Source of the DNA: Albugo candida
Lineage: Eukaryota > Oomycota > Peronosporomycetes > Albuginales
Assembly (NCBI GenBank): GCA_040437565.1
Contig: JBDOQK010000085.1
Coordinates: forward strand, 1-64,000
Direction: 5' to 3'
DNA: 64,000 nt
This document shows, piece by piece, positions 60,933 through 64,000 of this stretch. Under the pieces are notes generated by a model, which saw only the letters and a program-made list of their open reading frames with translations, made no database searches and was not told where the DNA came from. The first letter of the stretch is position 1. Each line of letters begins with the position of its first letter. A program made the position numbers and the translations under genes.

Positions 60933-61448
60933 GAAGATCGTGCCAGTTTTCAAGGCGGTACATTTTCGTATGCGGAATTTCTAGGACAATTGAGTCGATC
61001 ATGTTTATCGACGCGCTAAGCGACCTATTGATTGTGACAGTATCGCATAGCGAGAAGGGCAGTGTGGGTAGGGCAGGAGAGAAGGTTATGTAGAAGTTAC
61101 CTAGTCCTTCTGTAGAGATGTGAATACTGTAACCTTTGATCGTGACAATTACTACGATGTACTGGTTCCTTTTGCGGATTTCGTGTATAGAGATTCTGTC
61201 GAGTGCTAGTAAGAAGTTGTGGCATTCGCATATACTGCGTAAGCGATTTTCATTACGTATTGTTTCAACTTGTGCACGCATTTGCACGCACTTCCTTTTT
61301 GTCCGAGTGCGTATCATTGTAACATTCGAAAAAGTAAATACATTCATTCCGTCAACAGCAATTTTTATTTCTGCGTTCACAAGTTACGGTTCTGAATTGT
61401 AGCGAAAGGGTGAACCATTGAAGCGATTGAATTGGAGAAAAATGATTC
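60933..61448 (-). repeat. Inverted ~0.5 kb repeat, copy 2
   Basis: Reverse complement of 52641-53157 with few differences. It abuts the start of the PH-like gene (ATG 61442), so it probably is that gene's upstream region, and copy 1 its duplicate. Confidence 0.85.
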
Positions 61449-62981
61449 CTTGCACTCATTCGCTTGTTGAGAAAACTGAAGACTGTATCCGACCATTGCA
61501 ATTTCTATTTCAACCAACGTTTAATTATGTTCGAAGCGGATTGGTTGATACACTGGTACACGCACCTTGTGCACCAATCAAAGAAAGATCGAGCGCGTTG
61601 TCGACAAAGATCATCAATTCAAACGAGCTCCAGCAGACTCATGAACCATTTTGTTCTGAAGGCCATTTTGCTCACAAATCATCTTGTAGAAGACTGAGCA
61701 GTGATCTTACACATCGTATCGATACTCCGCTTGCCACTATGCGTGATCGAGAACAGGAATTGGATAACACGAGTTTCTCGTCCAATACGTCTACATACGT
61801 CACATCCACAACGCTTGAGCGTACCTTACAACATCGAAATTTGAAGTCATGGATGTATTGGGCACGTTGGGAAAAAAGAAAGCCGAAAAAAAAGTCATTT
61901 GGAAGCGGCTTCTTTCGATCCCGATCGGTTCCGTCTGCTTTGTCGTCGGAAGGCGATGGTGAGTCTGTGACGGATTCGAGTTCGGACACAACAGGCATGC
62001 GATCAACTTGTCTTTCTACAACGTCATCGCTTGTGTCACGTTGTTCCTTACCATCGCCTTCTCAAGTGGATCGTATCGGTTATGTCAAATGTTATACAAA
62101 GGTATACGCAGTGTTACGGCGTGAGTTTTTGTTATTATATCGCGGAGATTGTGCGCCACGATTCTCAACGATTGCAAAGGAACCGCTTGTTCAGATTGCT
62201 ATCACCACTGTCGCTCGATTGGATGAGATTGCAGGAACATATTTCTTTGTACGTGATCCGCATCAAGAAGAGATGNNNNNNNNNNNNNNNNNNNNNNNNN
62301 NNNNNNNNNNNNNNNNNNNNNNNNNNNNNNNNNNNNNNNNNNNNNNNNNNNNNNNNNNNNNNNNNNNNNNNNNNNGAAGGCGATGGTGAGTCTGTGACGG
62401 ATTCGAGTTCGGACACAACAGGCATGCGATCAACTTGTCTTTCTACAACGTCATCGCTTGTGTCACGTTGTTCCTTACCATCGCCTTCTCAAGTGGATCG
62501 TATCGGTTATGTCAAATGTTATACAAAGGTATACGCAGTGTTACGGCGTGAGTTTTTGTTATTATATCGCGGAGATTGTGCGCCACGATTCTCAACGATT
62601 GCAAAGGAACCGCTTGTTCAGATTGCTATCACCACTGTCGCTCGATTGGATGAGATTGCAGGAACATATTTCTTTGTACGTGATCCGCATCAAGAAGAGA
62701 TGGAATTGCATCTGTATGATCGCGGTAACGTAGAGCTGGCGAATGATTGGGAAGATGGTTTAGAAGAAGCGGCAGCGATCACCAATCAACATTTGTCAAA
62801 TTTCTCGATCGACATTGATGAATTACCACGAAGTAGTCTGTATCGCGGTACACTATACGATTTACGTCTCCAACGAATGTCATTCTGTCAGAATCTGCAA
62901 GAGAAAGTCAAGTTGTACGCCAAAACCAAATCAGCCACGCTTCTATCGACACGTCGATCAATTACAAGGGATCTGACATAG
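61442..62981 (+). CDS. PH-domain-like protein
   Basis: After collapsing the gap 62276-62375 and its 327-bp repeated flank (61949-62275 equals 62376-62702; 427 bp in all), the frame from the ATG at 61442 runs 370 codons to TAG at 62979-62981. Without collapsing, the frame shifts at the gap. The N-terminal ~170 residues are Ser/Thr-rich with a basic patch (RKPKKKSFGSGFFRSRS) and look disordered. A PH-like fold seems to begin at IGYVKCYTKVYAVLRREFLL (G-Y-V-K...W/Y-x-V-L...LLLY) and to end with HLYDRGNVELANDWEDGLEEA, where the terminal helix of a PH domain would carry its tryptophan. A charged tail follows. Such proteins bind phosphoinositides at membranes; the ligand is unknown. The start is tentative because the upstream exon structure was not resolved. 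Confidence 0.65.
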
Positions 62982-63679
62982 TACCAAGTGCATGTGGCTC
63001 AAAAATGTATCATCTTATTTATTCGCTCACGACGGATCGAAACGCGTTCGCAAAGCCCGCATTGCATGTCAGAAAGGAAGACCGACGAACAAAGCCGAAA
63101 AGGATCAGAGCGATTATCTGACTTGTTGAGAATTGTACCGGTTCTTCTTCTATCAAATTGGTAATCAAAAGTAATAACAAATTCCAAATATACGATAACG
63201 ATTGGCTAAACTAGTGAGCAGGTTGACTCCCATAAAGTGTACTGTACCTATTCTTTCGTAACTATAGAAATGACGAATTATAGAGTAGGATGACTACCTT
63301 CTTCTAGGTCTTCTATTCAAGTCAGATTATACCTGATTCTACATCCTTAATCTCAACCTAGTTTCAACTTGTGTTTCGTGGTAAGAAATCGTAGAGGCAT
63401 TAAATTTGGTTTTGTATGATTGTATGGTTGCGAAACGGTGACTCTACGATGCCAAATAGTATATCTGATACTGATGGAGGCTTTGATAACGCATTGATTG
63501 GTTGCACCTCTGCCAACATGACTCTCACAAAGCCTCCGTTTCACTACCTGAAATCCAAACGTATTCATAAACTGTGGATAATATTGTTTTGTATTGTATT
63601 ACGACCGCTGGTCCATGCAATGGGTACGACCGTCCTCTATTGTCCCTCACAATATCCTAATTTTATGTACCCACACAGA
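62982..63679. other. Intergenic sequence, nothing recognised
   Basis: The 3' flank of the PH-like gene and the 3' flank of a gene entering from the right edge. No motif or convincing frame. Confidence 0.5.
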
Positions 63680-64000
63680 TCAAACCTCTGGATTTCGATG
63701 CATCAACGCACAATGTATATNNNNNNNNNNNNNNNNNNNNNNNNNNNNNNNNNNNNNNNNNNNNNNNNNNNNNNNNNNNNNNNNNNNNNNNNNNNNNNNN
63801 NNNNNNNNNNNNNNNNNNNNCCTCTGGATTTCGATGCATCAACGCACAATGTATATACTCCTCCGATTTCGTGCTCCAATACCCAGTCATTCCACTCGAT
63901 TCCTGTCTACAAACATGCCCACCTTCAAACCAATTTAATAGCTCCTTCACCATACAATCCTCGCAGCAGGGAACGTGTACAAATTGCGCATTTGTGGCTA
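63680..64000 (-). CDS. C-terminal end of an unrecognised Cys/His-rich protein (partial)
   Basis: Enters from the right edge on the minus strand and stops at 63680-63682. After collapsing the 36-bp repeat around the gap 63721-63820 the visible end reads FVHVPCCEDCMVKELLNWF, then GGHVC and EEYIHCALMHRNPEV. The Cys/His spacing could bind a metal. No family recognised; only about 60 codons are visible, so the call is weak. Confidence 0.4.

Larger units (their letters stand above)
8273..63820. other. 23 assembly gaps of 100 N each
   Basis: Gaps start at 8273, 9486, 10116, 13011, 23069, 24549, 25720, 27423, 32288, 37325, 41598, 48558, 50377, 50934, 52033, 53158, 54068, 55470, 56916, 57845, 60833, 62276 and 63721, each 100 bases. 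At 8273, 10116, 13011, 24549, 25720, 27423, 32288, 37325, 41598, 48558, 50934, 54068, 62276 and 63721 the sequence before the gap is repeated after it (15 to about 790 bp), so nothing is missing there and one copy should be dropped. The gap at 55470 lies in the minisatellite. At 9486, 23069, 50377, 52033, 53158, 56916, 57845 and 60833 no repeat is seen and real sequence of unknown length may be absent. Confidence 0.92.

Noticed and set aside
1-64000. tRNA, rRNA, CRISPR arrays, bacterial operon signals
   Set aside because: None seen by eye. Short spliceosomal introns and eukaryotic families show this is nuclear eukaryotic DNA. A tRNA scan would be decisive and was not possible here.

Overview
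The window reads as oomycete nuclear DNA, most like a compact white-rust (Albugo-type) genome. This is inferred from very short introns (mostly 49-73 bp, many with a CTAAC/CTAAT-like branch site), tight gene spacing in the core block, a Copia element and an L1-like LINE beside the genes, and several lineage-specific secreted proteins. No species can be proven from the sequence alone. There are 23 runs of exactly 100 N. At most of them the same sequence stands on both sides, so those look like unmerged contig ends, and gene models crossing them have to be collapsed.

Layout. 1-9.6 kb is a transposon graveyard: a BED-finger/DUF659 hAT-type remnant split by an old Copia LTR element, then a decayed LINE. 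9.6-28.8 kb is gene-poor. It holds one spliced gene for a secreted lysine-rich protein (13.6-14.4 kb), a tandem array of a ~2.7 kb unit carrying a secreted hydrophobic protein gene (18.6-24.0 kb), and a probable complex I subunit gene (NDUFB8-like, 25.3-25.7 kb).

28.8-50.4 kb is a dense housekeeping block: MBOAT acyltransferase (DGAT1/ACAT type), EDR2 C-terminal (DUF1336) protein, coiled-coil protein, TEY-type MAP kinase, DPH1 (8 exons), ZRANB2-like splicing factor (6 exons), mitochondrial ribosomal protein L1, TLC-domain protein, monoacylglycerol-lipase-like hydrolase, and the large, nearly intron-free TOR kinase. Exon-intron models were worked out by hand; the exon lengths keep the reading frame and rebuild the family motifs.

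50.4-63 kb is a rearranged accessory segment. Two divergent paralogues of an unrecognised secreted protein family (SSP-A at 50.8-51.8 kb, SSP-B at 58.0-58.8 kb) lie in opposite orientation with a shared upstream block. SSP-A is head-to-head with TOR; SSP-B is head-to-head with a decayed TOR 5' fragment. A SEC24 gene with a 126-bp in-frame minisatellite lies between them, a second SEC24-like fragment follows the TOR pseudogene, and an inverted ~0.5 kb repeat follows SEC24 sequence at both places. A PH-like protein gene and the edge of a further gene close the window. The most notable signal is this inverted duplication linking TOR, SEC24 and a new secreted-protein family.
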